Shown here: positions 25,283 to 34,862 of the stretch, one piece after another | Numbering within the stretch: position 1 is the first letter of the stretch | How the letters are laid out: each line of letters opens with the position of its first letter | Source: Pseudomonadota bacterium | Lineage (GTDB): Bacteria > Desulfobacterota > Desulfobacteria > Desulfobacterales > RPRI01 | Assembly (NCBI GenBank): GCA_018817425.1 | Contig: JAHITX010000033.1 | Span: forward strand, 1 to 64,000 | Direction: 5' to 3' | Length of the DNA: 64,000 nucleotides | The notes under the pieces: model-generated | Seen by the model: only the letters and a program-made list of their open reading frames with translations | Told to the model about the DNA's origin: nothing | Databases searched by the model: none | Program-made: the position numbers and the translations under genes

Positions 25283-25645
25283 TTATACAAAACTAATAAA
25301 GCGCCTTAAATAACCCCAGCCATAAATCCCGAAATAAACACCTATAGTATTCATTACAATATCCGCCGCAGAGAAAGTTCTTCCCGGAACATAAAGCTGG
25401 CCGATTTCTATCAATACTCCCAAAAGAATCATGCTAAAAGAAGCCGTTAAGGCAAACTTTCTGTTTGAATAGGCAATCATGGGCAAAACGGACAACCAGC
25501 TGTATGAAAAAAAATGGTAAAGTTTGTCCACCTGCCAGAAATCAACCGGAAATTTCACACTAGGCATAAGCGAAAAGTAAATAACTATTCCAATAGAACT
25601 TATCCATATTACTGAAATCAATCCGGCCCGGAATTTATCCTCCAT
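25283..25645 (-). CDS. VanZ family membrane protein
   Basis: About 120 residues from ATG 25645; a TTG at 25681 would add 12. Four predicted membrane helices with the VanZ pattern: SLMPSVKFP, DKLYHFFSYSWLSVLPM, a central helix ending IEIGQLYVPGRTFSAADIVMNTIGV. Small stand-alone VanZ proteins are frequent next to polysaccharide-export or PEP-CTERM/exosortase genes. Here it follows the TPR lipoprotein gene closely on the same strand. An inverted repeat AGGCGCT/AGCGCCT (25273-25306) spans its stop codon and the convergent GGDEF gene end and could be a bidirectional terminator. Confidence 0.8.
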   Translation of the reverse strand: MEDKFRAGLISVIWISSIGIVIYFSLMPSVKFPVDFWQVDKLYHFFSYSWLSVLPMIAYSNRKFALTASFSMILLGVLIEIGQLYVPGRTFSAADIVMNTIGVYFGIYGWGYLRRFISFV

Positions 25646-25690
25646 GAGAAACCTGTTTGCTATACCCTTTTGCCCTATCAATTTATGAAA

Positions 25691-27973
25691 CTATTTTATC
25701 GTTTTAAGTGTTGCAGAAGCTTCACCGGAACCTTCAAATTCAGGGTCAAGCTCCAGGGCTTTCTTAAGCTCAATTTTTGCAAGATCAAGATTGCCGTTTT
25801 TATAGTAGGCCATTCCAAGATGGTATTTCACAAGGGGCTGATCGGCAATATTTTCATTTGCATCTTTAAGGTATGAAACGGCTCTGCTGAAAATATTTTT
25901 TTTGTAATAAATCCATCCAAGCGTATCGGAAATATGAGGATCATCAGGAACCAGTTCTTTGGCCTTTTGTGCAAGGTTTAGCGCCTCGTCAATATTACCT
26001 CCCTTTTCTGCATAAATATAGGCCAGATTGTTTAAAGCTGGCGGAAAGTCGGGATTGATGTTTAATACCTTTTGATAGTGATCTTTAGCTTCATCATATT
26101 TCTTCTCATTTTCATAAATCATCCCTAAAGCCATATGGGCATTGAGAGAATCAGGAGCCTTTTTTATTGTCTCCTTATAAGAACTCTTTGCCTTATCCAT
26201 TGTTTTATGGCGCAAATAAAAATTGCCAAGCGCCATATGCAAAGCCGGTATTTCAGGGCTAATCTCTATGGATTTCTTTAGATTATTTTCCGCATTTGCC
26301 AGATCTTGAACAACTTCATAAAGGCTGGCAAGAATATTATAAAAAAAAGGATTCTTAGGAGAAATTTTAATTTGCTCCTCAACTCTTGCAAAACCCTTAT
26401 CATAATCCTTATTTATAATCAGAACAGCGACAATAAATCTTAAAGGATCAATGTAATTTGGTTGCAGTTTCAAAGCTTTTTCAAAATTTTCAATAGCCTC
26501 TTTTTCTTTCTTTTGTATTAGTAATAAACGACCCGTCTGAGTATATGCGACAGGGTTGTTAGGCGCAATTTTGATCAGTTCTTCAAAAGTCTTTGAAGCT
26601 TCGGGAATATTTTTCTGCATAAGGTATGAATTACCCATAATCAGATAAGATTGGGGATTTCTGGGATTTTGGTTCAATACTTCCTTTGCTTCATTAACCG
26701 CCTCATTATAAGCTCCTTCTCTCATATATATATTTGCAAGAAGAAATTTTGGTTCAGGCCATTTTGGATTTAGTTTAATTGCTTCTGCAAGAGCTGATTT
26801 TGCCTGCTGTATTTCTTTGTTTCCGTAATGAGCCATGCCAAGAAGATAATAACCTAAAGGAACTTTTGGATTGTCTTTCAAATATGACTGGAAGAAACTT
26901 TGCGCTTCGGTAAATTTATTCCTGACCAGATAGAGTCTCCCCTTTAAGAGAAGCCCCTCATAGCTTTTAGGATTAATTTTTATAATTTTTTCTGTTTCCT
27001 TCAAGCCTTCATCATACTTTTTATTATCTATGTAAAAACTTGCCAGCTGTGCTAAAACTTTAATGTTTTCGGGATTTATCTTAACAGCTTCTTTAAAGGC
27101 AGCTTCTGCCTTTTCTTTTTTGCCCCATGCAAGATAAAGCTCTCCAAGGCGCATTTGCACAGGGATATCTTTCGGTGATAATTCCATAGTTTTTAAAAAC
27201 TGCTTTTCTGCATCCTCAGGCCTTTTTGTAACAAAATAGAAATTCCCCAATGCCACATAAACTCTCGTATCCTCAGGAGCCACTTTAACTGCATCCATAT
27301 ATTCACGCTCTGCTTTATCCTTATTACCGGAACGCAAATAAAAATTTGCAAGAGCAAAACGTGCCACTATGCTCTTTTCATTTAATTTTACTGCAGAAAT
27401 CAACATTTCTTCTGCTTTGGGAAGATCTTTTTTCATAATATAAAGATTGGCAAGATGCAGATAGGCTTCAATTTTCATTTTCCCTTCTGCAGCTTTTTTT
27501 GCTTCGGCAATCGCAGCATCAAGATTTTTTTCGAAAATATACAAGCCGCTGAAAAGCATGTGCGCTAAAGAATTATTCGGATCTTTTGAAAGAACAATAT
27601 CCACATGTTCTTTTGCTTTTTCAGGTTTTCCTGATAGAAGGTATATTGTACCAAGCTGGTTATGTGCATCTATCATATCAGGATCAAGCTCTACAGTTTT
27701 CATAAATTCAGCATAGGCTTCTTTGAATAATTTTGTCTTCATATAAGCCACACCAAGTTTATAATGAGCCTTTGAATCCTTAGGATCAAGCTTCACAACA
27801 TTTCTATATTCCAGGATCGCTTCACGAAATTTGTTTTCAGAATAATATTTTTCAGCTTTAGTAAAGTGTCTTGCTTTTTTTGCCTCATTCGAGCAGCCTG
27901 GACTGATTAACAAAAAAGAACCAACAAGAAATAAAGAAATAATAAGCCACAAGCGCTTTTTACAATATTGCAT
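25691..27973 (-). CDS. TPR-repeat lipoprotein (PEP-CTERM-associated PrsT-like)
   Basis: 760 residues from the ATG at 27973, chosen for its AGGAG ribosome site (an ATG at 27988 adds five residues). A signal peptide with ISPGC at its end indicates export and lipid anchoring. The rest is some 20 tandem tetratricopeptide repeats with typical signatures (AILEYRNVVKLDPKDSKAHY; FLKTMELSPKDIPVQMRLGE). Architecture and length resemble the PrsT TPR lipoprotein of PEP-CTERM/exosortase systems. Two VanZ genes nearby fit such a setting, but no exosortase or PEP-CTERM substrate is in this window. Confidence 0.8.
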   Translation of the reverse strand: MQYCKKRLWLIISLFLVGSFLLISPGCSNEAKKARHFTKAEKYYSENKFREAILEYRNVVKLDPKDSKAHYKLGVAYMKTKLFKEAYAEFMKTVELDPDMIDAHNQLGTIYLLSGKPEKAKEHVDIVLSKDPNNSLAHMLFSGLYIFEKNLDAAIAEAKKAAEGKMKIEAYLHLANLYIMKKDLPKAEEMLISAVKLNEKSIVARFALANFYLRSGNKDKAEREYMDAVKVAPEDTRVYVALGNFYFVTKRPEDAEKQFLKTMELSPKDIPVQMRLGELYLAWGKKEKAEAAFKEAVKINPENIKVLAQLASFYIDNKKYDEGLKETEKIIKINPKSYEGLLLKGRLYLVRNKFTEAQSFFQSYLKDNPKVPLGYYLLGMAHYGNKEIQQAKSALAEAIKLNPKWPEPKFLLANIYMREGAYNEAVNEAKEVLNQNPRNPQSYLIMGNSYLMQKNIPEASKTFEELIKIAPNNPVAYTQTGRLLLIQKKEKEAIENFEKALKLQPNYIDPLRFIVAVLIINKDYDKGFARVEEQIKISPKNPFFYNILASLYEVVQDLANAENNLKKSIEISPEIPALHMALGNFYLRHKTMDKAKSSYKETIKKAPDSLNAHMALGMIYENEKKYDEAKDHYQKVLNINPDFPPALNNLAYIYAEKGGNIDEALNLAQKAKELVPDDPHISDTLGWIYYKKNIFSRAVSYLKDANENIADQPLVKYHLGMAYYKNGNLDLAKIELKKALELDPEFEGSGEASATLKTIK

Positions 27974-28086
27974 TTTCCGTCTCCTCATATTTTTTAATGG
28001 TTCAAGGAACAGGATTAAAGATCTATGTTTAAATAAAACATAATAAACAGATACCCTATGGCATTAAGCAAATAAAACTTAAAGAT

Positions 28087-28923
28087 TCAAACGCCGGTTC
28101 CTTTTAAAACATCAATCATTGAAAACACTTTTCCTTTTGCGCCTTCATTTATTCTGCTGTTCAAATAAAGTATTGCATCAAGAGTGCCTGCTACATATAC
28201 ATCACGGCCGTTTACATTATGTGTAAACTCAAATTTGACGGTTTTATCCCCGGAAGCAATTGTATAAGTATGCCAACCATGCCCCTTGATAAATTCTTCA
28301 GGTACACCCCACATGTTCTTTTGATTTTCAGGGTCTCTTTCTTTGATTACCTGCTCATCAGTAAAAGGTATTCCAAGCTTATTAAAATATCCGATCATTG
28401 CTTTTGCAGTACCACTTGTATCAGCTTTACCTTTTTGATGACTCTCTTTGAGTGTAAGAGTATATCCCTTAAACAAATCGGGAAATGTTTCTGCGCCATA
28501 TTCCATCATTGCCTGAAAACCGACTATCTGTTTTGCCATGTTAGGTGCAATTACTGCACAAATTCCTGATGACAAAACAGCATCTTCAAGCTTTCCTCTT
28601 TCACCGCCTGTTGTTCCCATTACAAAAGGAAGTAAATTATTACAGAAAAATTCTGCATTGCTATTTGCTGCTAAAGGATGGGTATAGTCCACACTTATAA
28701 AATTATTTTCTTTTGTCTTTAATTCCTTTATGGCATCAACTCTTTCACCCGGATGAATAAGGCGGATGCGAACGGAAGCAATATCATATTCTTTTTCAAT
28801 AATTTCAGGCCCGGTAAGAGATAATGGAATAAGTTGAAATCTGTCATCATTTAATACATGCTTTGCAATATTTGAAGCCATATTTCCCGGCATTCCATTT
28901 ACCATAACTTTTACTTGATCCAT
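28087..28923 (-). CDS. dapB: Dihydrodipicolinate reductase, plant-type DapB
   Basis: 278 residues. Reduces dihydrodipicolinate in the lysine/diaminopimelate pathway. The sequence follows the plant-type branch, not the usual bacterial one: VMVNGMPGNMASN at the nucleotide site, FVMGTTGGERGKLEDAV, VIAPNMAKQIVGFQAMME, LKESHQKGKADTSGTAKA (His and Lys of the active site), VPEEFIKGHGWHTY and FEFTHNVNGRDVYVAGT. A ribosome site AGGAATTT precedes the ATG. No other lys/dap gene is adjacent. Confidence 0.88.
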   Translation of the reverse strand: MDQVKVMVNGMPGNMASNIAKHVLNDDRFQLIPLSLTGPEIIEKEYDIASVRIRLIHPGERVDAIKELKTKENNFISVDYTHPLAANSNAEFFCNNLLPFVMGTTGGERGKLEDAVLSSGICAVIAPNMAKQIVGFQAMMEYGAETFPDLFKGYTLTLKESHQKGKADTSGTAKAMIGYFNKLGIPFTDEQVIKERDPENQKNMWGVPEEFIKGHGWHTYTIASGDKTVKFEFTHNVNGRDVYVAGTLDAILYLNSRINEGAKGKVFSMIDVLKGTGV

Positions 28924-29010
28924 AAATTCCTATAGCCTCCTTAACTAGGGCCTGGGATTATTCGCCCTCATACAGATAACGGGTATTAACAAACCCTTCA
29001 TTATTTTTGC

Positions 29011-30714
29011 TTATAATATATTGTCAATTAGGTACTTTATACCGGGGAATTCTTTTCCGTCAAGTAATTTAAAATTTTCTTTAAGCCCACTCAATGCAGC
29101 AGGAATGTATTTTTCAAAAAATGTTTTTTTCTTAACTTTACTAAGAAATCCAAAAGCACCAAGAATCTGTAGATTTCGTGTTATAGAGCAGTACTTATAG
29201 CAATTATAAAATTTGTTTTCATTTATTCCGGCAATTCTTAAAAGCTTTGTCATGCAGTATTCAATAAGCTCCATACGAATTTTATAAGGCAGGGCAACAT
29301 AGGGATCATTTATTAATGATGCAAGATCATACTGAAGAGGACCTATGCGACCACCCTGAAAGTCTATAAAATAAATACTGCCATCTTTAATCATAATATT
29401 TCGAGACTGCATATCCCTGTGCATAAATCCTTCGAATTGATTGTCGAGGGCCCGGAAGGCTATTTTCATAAATTCATTTTCTAACTTATCAAAGTCGATA
29501 TTTAAATTCAAATAACCTTTTAAAAAAGCATCAGTAAAATATCCGCACTCTTTTTGCATTATAAGTTCAATGCTATAATTGGAAGTTTGATATGTCCAGG
29601 AAGTATCAAAATCAAAACCACCCGAAATAGAAAGCTCGATAAGTTGATCAATGATACTTCTATACCAGTTTATGATCTCGCTTTGACTAGTGGCATTTAT
29701 TATAACTGCCTGCAAATTTACATCTCCCAGATCTTCTACAAAAACAAGCCCTGAAAAGGCATCATGAAGATATATCCTTGGAAGCGGCAAACCTTTGCTG
29801 TTAAGATGGTTGCCGATTTGTATAAAAGAGTCAACCTCCGTATTTGAAATTTCTCTTCTTATACCGTGATCTGCCATGATAAGAGAATACTGTCCGGAGA
29901 TCAGACGAAACCATTTTCTATCGGACCCATCACCCGCAAGATTAATCGTCTTGATTTCCTGCTTCCTGTAATCACCAAATGCAACCTTGAAAGCTTTTGG
30001 AGCAGTTTCTTCTATAACAGCCTCTTTGTAGGCTTCAGGTGTTCCAAGATCATTCCAGCACAGTTTATCAGGTATATAGGCATGAATTTGTTTGCCATCA
30101 GCTATTATTTGTCTATAAACATCAATGCTGTGGGAAAATTTATTCTCAGGTATTAAATCTATTATTTCAGGATCTATAACCTGTATACCTGTAAAAGCAA
30201 GCCTTGTATTATAGTCCTGCCCGCAAACCGGCTGTAGTGAATTCTCTCGTTGTTGCTGTTCAAAACCAAGAACAAGATTATCTTGACTGACAAAAACATT
30301 ATTGAACTTTTCAAAATCAATTAATACAAGAGTAACACAACCATTGTGTTCAAGATGGAAACTATATACTTCTTGCAGGTTTATATCTGTAAGTATATCG
30401 CTGTTTATTACAATAAACGGTTTATTATCCAAAAAATCCGCAACATTTTTTATTGCCCCGCCCGTTCCTAATATTAACGGCTCATAGCGTGTAAATACCG
30501 GTATCAAATATTTCTGTGAAGATATAAAATCGTCTATTTTCTGATAAAGATGGTGAATGTTTATTATGATTGCCTCACATCCTGCAGCCTCCAGCTTTCT
30601 TATGATTATATCAATCAGTGGGCGGCCTCCAACCGGGAATAGCGGTTTAGGAGTATGTTCGGTATAAGGAAGTAGCCTTGTTCCGAGGCCGGCTGCTAAA
30701 ATGAGAGCTTTCAT
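29011..30714 (-). CDS. Fusion of MurU-like nucleotidyltransferase and AmgK-like sugar kinase
   Basis: 567 residues. The N-terminal ~235 residues are a sugar-nucleotide transferase: LAAGLGTRLLPYTEHTPKP with the catalytic Arg/Lys, GTGGAIKNV and FIVINSDILTD. The C-terminal ~320 residues are an APH/AmgK-type kinase: NLAGDGSDRKWFRL, FVEDLGDVNLQ, the catalytic loop HRDMQSRNIM and metal-binding IDFQGGRIGP. AmgK phosphorylates MurNAc at the anomeric carbon and MurU makes UDP-MurNAc from it, a recycling shortcut that bypasses de novo synthesis. Having both on one chain would couple the two steps. A mannose/heptose-type pathway is a less likely alternative. Confidence 0.8.
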   Translation of the reverse strand: MKALILAAGLGTRLLPYTEHTPKPLFPVGGRPLIDIIIRKLEAAGCEAIIINIHHLYQKIDDFISSQKYLIPVFTRYEPLILGTGGAIKNVADFLDNKPFIVINSDILTDINLQEVYSFHLEHNGCVTLVLIDFEKFNNVFVSQDNLVLGFEQQQRENSLQPVCGQDYNTRLAFTGIQVIDPEIIDLIPENKFSHSIDVYRQIIADGKQIHAYIPDKLCWNDLGTPEAYKEAVIEETAPKAFKVAFGDYRKQEIKTINLAGDGSDRKWFRLISGQYSLIMADHGIRREISNTEVDSFIQIGNHLNSKGLPLPRIYLHDAFSGLVFVEDLGDVNLQAVIINATSQSEIINWYRSIIDQLIELSISGGFDFDTSWTYQTSNYSIELIMQKECGYFTDAFLKGYLNLNIDFDKLENEFMKIAFRALDNQFEGFMHRDMQSRNIMIKDGSIYFIDFQGGRIGPLQYDLASLINDPYVALPYKIRMELIEYCMTKLLRIAGINENKFYNCYKYCSITRNLQILGAFGFLSKVKKKTFFEKYIPAALSGLKENFKLLDGKEFPGIKYLIDNIL

Positions 30715-30736
30715 GTTTTAAATAATTATATTTCCA

Positions 30737-33358
30737 TTATCCGGCATATCGCAACAAACTAAGGTATTTATTAATAATATCTTCATAATATTTTATTTTA
30801 TCAGGATTTGAAGAATCTTTTATCCCCTTATTCCCAAAAAAATCCAACGCATTGGTATAGTTTACTTTAGACATGGCCTCAATTTGTTTGATCTCATTTT
30901 TTTTATACATACGGCTTCCTAAGATTTGGATTTTTTTTATGCGCTCTTTTGCATCAAGCCCTTTTTTAGGAGTTGCTCCTAAAAATTTTATCACAACGAG
31001 ATATGATTCAAAGTAGGGCTTTAAAAAATTAGAAAACATATTCAGCGTTTTTAACCCGGCTGATGTAATATTATAAGTATCGGGAAGCTTTTCATGAGGT
31101 ACAAGTACGGCATTATCTATAAATACCTTTATACTTTTACGGACAAAATACTCTGTAGTTTTATCAACATCATATGCAAATTCATATTTAAAAAAGTTTT
31201 GCAAAAAAGCATATCCGGCGTGAAGATCGGAAGCTTGGAACTGAAATGATTCTATTTTTAGAATTTCAATAGCTGAAATAGCCGCCGGAATAAAATGCGA
31301 AATGCTGTTGTTTTTGTAATATTCAATTGCAGGACGCTTATTTATGTTAACAAAAAATTCAGATGATTGAGGATCGCTCGTTTTTCCATGGTAAACCGGT
31401 TCAATAAATTTTCTCTGGATATATGATTCAAAAACCAGTTCTATGGCTCGTTTATAATCGGAAATCAGAGTATCCGAAATCTTTGTTTCCTGATAAGATA
31501 AATATTTAATATACGTTTCTATATCGGAAAGGATATTTTCATAGGTAAATCTATTTTTTGTACAGTTTAAAATAGCGCTTGCGGTAAGAGAGAAGGGCGT
31601 AACAACAGAAGCATCATTGATAGCATTTATCATTCTATATCCAAGATTCCGGCAAAAAGCATTCTGCTCTTTAGATGTCATACTTTTTAGAGGAATATCT
31701 CTATCTGCAAGAAATTCATTAAGTGAAATCGATTCATTAAATTGAATATATATCTTCCCGTACTTTTTCTTCAGTAATTTTCCGGCCTTTATTAACTGGA
31801 ATAAATTTTCCGGCTCTTTTTGCCCGCCTTCAAGCTCATCAAGATAAGAACCTTCTTCGATAACTCTGTCATAGCCTATAAATATGGGCACAAATATCAA
31901 ATCCTTGCACGCTCCCTTTTTATAAGCTTCTAATAAAATAGAAAGAAAGCCAAGCTTAGGCAGGATAAGTTTTCCGGTTCTGCTCCTTCCTCCTTCTATA
32001 AAAAATTCGATATTAAAACCTTCTTCAAGGAGCTTATATATATATTCGGAAAAAACTCTCAAATAAAGAGCAGCACCTCCTAAAGTGCGCCTGATGAAAA
32101 AAGCGCCACTCGCTCTGAACAAAGGTCCCATAGGCCAGAAAGAAAGATTTTTCCCCGCGGCTATATGGGGACTTGGCATATTATTATTATAAAGCAAATA
32201 TGAAAGTATAAGATAATCAATATGGCTTTTATGGCATGGAATTAATATCAGGGGGCCTTTCAAGGACATATTCTTTACTTTATTTAATCCATCCGTGTTA
32301 ATGGTATAACCATCAAACATGGTATTTACTATCCATCCCACTAACGCCGCTATAACCCTTATGACTGAATTATTATACTTTGCAGCAATTTCATCGAGAT
32401 ATTTTTCAACTTCCTTCCGCACTTCGTCAATGGTTGTTTTTCTGGACTTTGAATATGTTTCAAGAAATACCGTAAATCTAGGACTTGCCAGAATACTTTC
32501 TTTTAACTCCGCTGGTGACTTAAGCGCAGGCCCAATAATGGTTTGGCGATGACGATTTAGCTGAAGAAGTAAATTCCGCCTTAAAAGCAGTGACAGATAT
32601 TGTATTCCATATACTTCTTTATCCTTTGATTCCATAAATTGTTTCAAATTTATAGGCTCGGATAATTCAACAATTATTTTTTCAGGATACTTAAAAAGTG
32701 TTACAATTTTTCTAATCCGTCCGGCTTTATAAGCAGTACCAAATACAATATCAGTCAATGGATTGGTTGTTCGAATGGGGCTTTTCCCAAATGACATGAT
32801 TTGCGGAATTATATATATGGGCCGTTCGGTTGTTTTCTGCAATTCGAGAAGATACGCTATAGGATCGGTTTTATCCTTAGCAAAGCGTTTGTAAAACGGT
32901 TTATCTTTAACTAGTGACAGAAAAGCTGATTTACCCTTTAAGAGCTCTTCTTTAATATATCCGTTTTTATAAGGATCGGGAAATGATTTGTTTTGAAAAT
33001 AATAATCCAAACAGGATACTATCATCCTTAATTTTCTGGATGTTTGTTGCCATATAGATGCATTGTAGTCAAAACCGATTTCGGGAAAAGGAAGCCCCAT
33101 TTCCTTATAGCATGCATAAGCAAATAAAAATTCAAAATTACTTTTAAATTTTGATGCATAAATAACAATTGCATTTCCAGGAAGTTGTTTAAAGATATTA
33201 AGCTGATCGGAATCTATTTTTATACCGGAAAAAAACAATTTGAGAAAATGAGATAAAAAGAAATTTATATTTTCCGGCAAATAACACGAATAATAATTAT
33301 GAGTATCAAGAAGAATACCGTTAATCCACTTTCGTACTTTTTCTTTAAATTTATTCAT
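30737..33358 (-). CDS. plsB: Glycerol-3-phosphate acyltransferase PlsB
   Basis: About 873 residues from ATG 33358 (GTG 33388 would add ten). Membrane-associated enzyme making 1-acyl-glycerol-3-phosphate, the first phospholipid step. Four acyltransferase blocks are intact: I ILIPCHKSHIDYLIL with the HxxxxD catalytic pair, II RASGAFFIRRTLGG, III FFIEGGRSRTGKLILPK, and IV FVPIFIGYDRVIEE. Length is close to the ~800-residue PlsB of E. coli. It lies 22 bp upstream of the MurU-AmgK fusion on the same strand and may share a transcript. Confidence 0.92.
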   Translation of the reverse strand: MNKFKEKVRKWINGILLDTHNYYSCYLPENINFFLSHFLKLFFSGIKIDSDQLNIFKQLPGNAIVIYASKFKSNFEFLFAYACYKEMGLPFPEIGFDYNASIWQQTSRKLRMIVSCLDYYFQNKSFPDPYKNGYIKEELLKGKSAFLSLVKDKPFYKRFAKDKTDPIAYLLELQKTTERPIYIIPQIMSFGKSPIRTTNPLTDIVFGTAYKAGRIRKIVTLFKYPEKIIVELSEPINLKQFMESKDKEVYGIQYLSLLLRRNLLLQLNRHRQTIIGPALKSPAELKESILASPRFTVFLETYSKSRKTTIDEVRKEVEKYLDEIAAKYNNSVIRVIAALVGWIVNTMFDGYTINTDGLNKVKNMSLKGPLILIPCHKSHIDYLILSYLLYNNNMPSPHIAAGKNLSFWPMGPLFRASGAFFIRRTLGGAALYLRVFSEYIYKLLEEGFNIEFFIEGGRSRTGKLILPKLGFLSILLEAYKKGACKDLIFVPIFIGYDRVIEEGSYLDELEGGQKEPENLFQLIKAGKLLKKKYGKIYIQFNESISLNEFLADRDIPLKSMTSKEQNAFCRNLGYRMINAINDASVVTPFSLTASAILNCTKNRFTYENILSDIETYIKYLSYQETKISDTLISDYKRAIELVFESYIQRKFIEPVYHGKTSDPQSSEFFVNINKRPAIEYYKNNSISHFIPAAISAIEILKIESFQFQASDLHAGYAFLQNFFKYEFAYDVDKTTEYFVRKSIKVFIDNAVLVPHEKLPDTYNITSAGLKTLNMFSNFLKPYFESYLVVIKFLGATPKKGLDAKERIKKIQILGSRMYKKNEIKQIEAMSKVNYTNALDFFGNKGIKDSSNPDKIKYYEDIINKYLSLLRYAG

Positions 33359-33839
33359 GCCAGAGTATATCAATCCCGAAGGCTTCACAAATAATCTCTA
33401 TTTAGTTGCATTGATAGATATTAGTGCGCCTTGCATATAAAGGTCTTTTTATTTTGCCGCTCATATTATGACTTTTTATGGGAAAGTCAATCTTTGATGA
33501 ATATTATAAAAAAAGTTCTTCAGAGCCACTTATTAACAGACAAATGCCTGTAGATTATCAAAACTCGTTTTTTTTGCAATATTTTAATTGATATTACAAT
33601 CATAGTTGGCCAAACCATACCTATAAAAAAATTGGCACCGCTATTTTAAAACTTAGCTATTAAGCTATAAATTTAATATGTTATATAATCATATTATAAC
33701 AGCAAGATATATTATTTAAGTAAATTCATTAAAACTGCTTGATTTAGTATTTGTATTTTTATTAAACTTACAATAAGTTTACGATGAATTCATAAATTCA
33801 CAAAATGAACGATTATTTAATGCAGGATGGTGGTTGAAT
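33359..33839. other. Long AT-rich divergent intergenic region
   Basis: About 480 bp between plsB (leftward) and the small membrane protein (rightward). A 37-codon ORF from 33480 lacks a ribosome site and known homology. No clear promoter, riboswitch or terminator is visible; promoters for both neighbours are presumably here. Confidence 0.4.
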
Positions 33840-34112
33840 ATGGTAATTTTAATAGTTGGTGCTACAATATCAATAATAGGTTTAGTTTTGCTTATACTTT
33901 GGTGGAAAGAGTTTCTTATGATTCTATCCGGCACTATCCCTTGCTTGCTTCTCATAAGCGGTGCATTTATTATTTATCTTGGATTTGATAAATTGAAAGA
34001 AATATGGAGCAAGGAAACTGTCGTCTCTGATGCCGTATCTGAAGAAGTAGAAAAATATAAATATGAAGTTGACGAACTTAAAAAAGAGATTGAATCGCTA
34101 AAAAAGGGGTAA
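33840..34112 (+). CDS. Small membrane protein with C-terminal coiled coil
   Basis: 90 residues from ATG 33840; a TTG two codons earlier is possible. Two hydrophobic helices (MVILIVGATISIIGLVLLILWW and FLMILSGTIPCLLLISGAFIIYL, each given here in part) form a hairpin. They are followed by a charged helix SEEVEKYKYEVDELKKEIES with heptad spacing. No family recognised. It converges with the GAF-ANTAR gene 14 bp away. Confidence 0.7.
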   Translation: MVILIVGATISIIGLVLLILWWKEFLMILSGTIPCLLLISGAFIIYLGFDKLKEIWSKETVVSDAVSEEVEKYKYEVDELKKEIESLKKG

Positions 34113-34126
34113 AGTATAATCTTTAG

Positions 34127-34843
34127 TTACGGTTCAAGTTCTTCGGAAAGTAATATGGCTTCAGCCACACTCCTTATTGATTTTCTCGTATCCATACTTC
34201 GTTTTCGTATCCAACGATATGCTTCATCGCCGCTTTTATTCCGACGGAGCATAAGAATTTCTTTAGCTTTTTCAATAAGTTTTCTGGTTTCAAGCTCTTC
34301 CTGAATAACTTTTGTTTTAACCATCAATTCTGTATTCATTATCGCAACTGCAGCCTGGTTAGCAACTGTTCGTATAAGATTGACTTCTATTTCAGAAAAC
34401 TTTCTGGAAACAGATGTAAAACAGTTTAAAACACCTATGATATTTTCTTCTTTAACCTCAAGGGGAACACCGACCATGGAAACAAGACCCAACTTCTTTG
34501 CCATTTCCTTTTCCTTGAAATTGGGTTCTTTTAGCACATCTTCAATTATCAGCGGTTTTTTGTTTGTTGCTACAAAACCTACCACACCTTCGTTCATGTT
34601 TAATGAGCGATCTTTGACATAGTAAGGGTCCAGTGCCTGTGTTGCTTTAAGACGGATTTTAGGAGGAGATTCGTTTTCATCTATAAGCCAGAGAGAACAT
34701 ATTTCAACGCCTGTTACCTTGGCAGTTACCATTACTATAAGCTTTAGAATATCTTCAAGATATAAGTCAGATGTGATTACTCTGCTTATATCCATAAGAG
34801 CCTTTATATATTTATCGTGGGTTTCGGGAGAAGCAATTTCCAT
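34127..34843 (-). CDS. GAF-ANTAR antitermination regulator
   Basis: 238 residues. An N-terminal GAF sensor domain (about 15-175: SLWLIDENESPPKIRLKATQ, GVVGFVATNKKPLIIEDV, NQAAVAIMNTELM) is joined by a coiled coil to a three-helix ANTAR domain (about 180-235: LIEKAKEILMLRRNKSGDEA, then AYRWIRKRSMDTRKSIRSVA). ANTAR proteins bind paired RNA hairpins and prevent termination, so this one should control a target leader in response to a small ligand or redox cue. The target is not visible in the window. It follows cmk by 19 bp. Confidence 0.85.
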   Translation of the reverse strand: MEIASPETHDKYIKALMDISRVITSDLYLEDILKLIVMVTAKVTGVEICSLWLIDENESPPKIRLKATQALDPYYVKDRSLNMNEGVVGFVATNKKPLIIEDVLKEPNFKEKEMAKKLGLVSMVGVPLEVKEENIIGVLNCFTSVSRKFSEIEVNLIRTVANQAAVAIMNTELMVKTKVIQEELETRKLIEKAKEILMLRRNKSGDEAYRWIRKRSMDTRKSIRSVAEAILLSEELEP

Positions 34844-34862
34844 AGTATTTAATTTACATAAA

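Noticed and set aside
33480-33593. 37-codon plus-strand ORF in the plsB intergenic region
   Set aside because: No ribosome site, no hydrophobic or conserved pattern; likely chance.
33630-33650. Sigma-54-like TTGGCACCGCTATTTTA
   Set aside because: The -24 element fits but the -12 element (TTGC) is missing.
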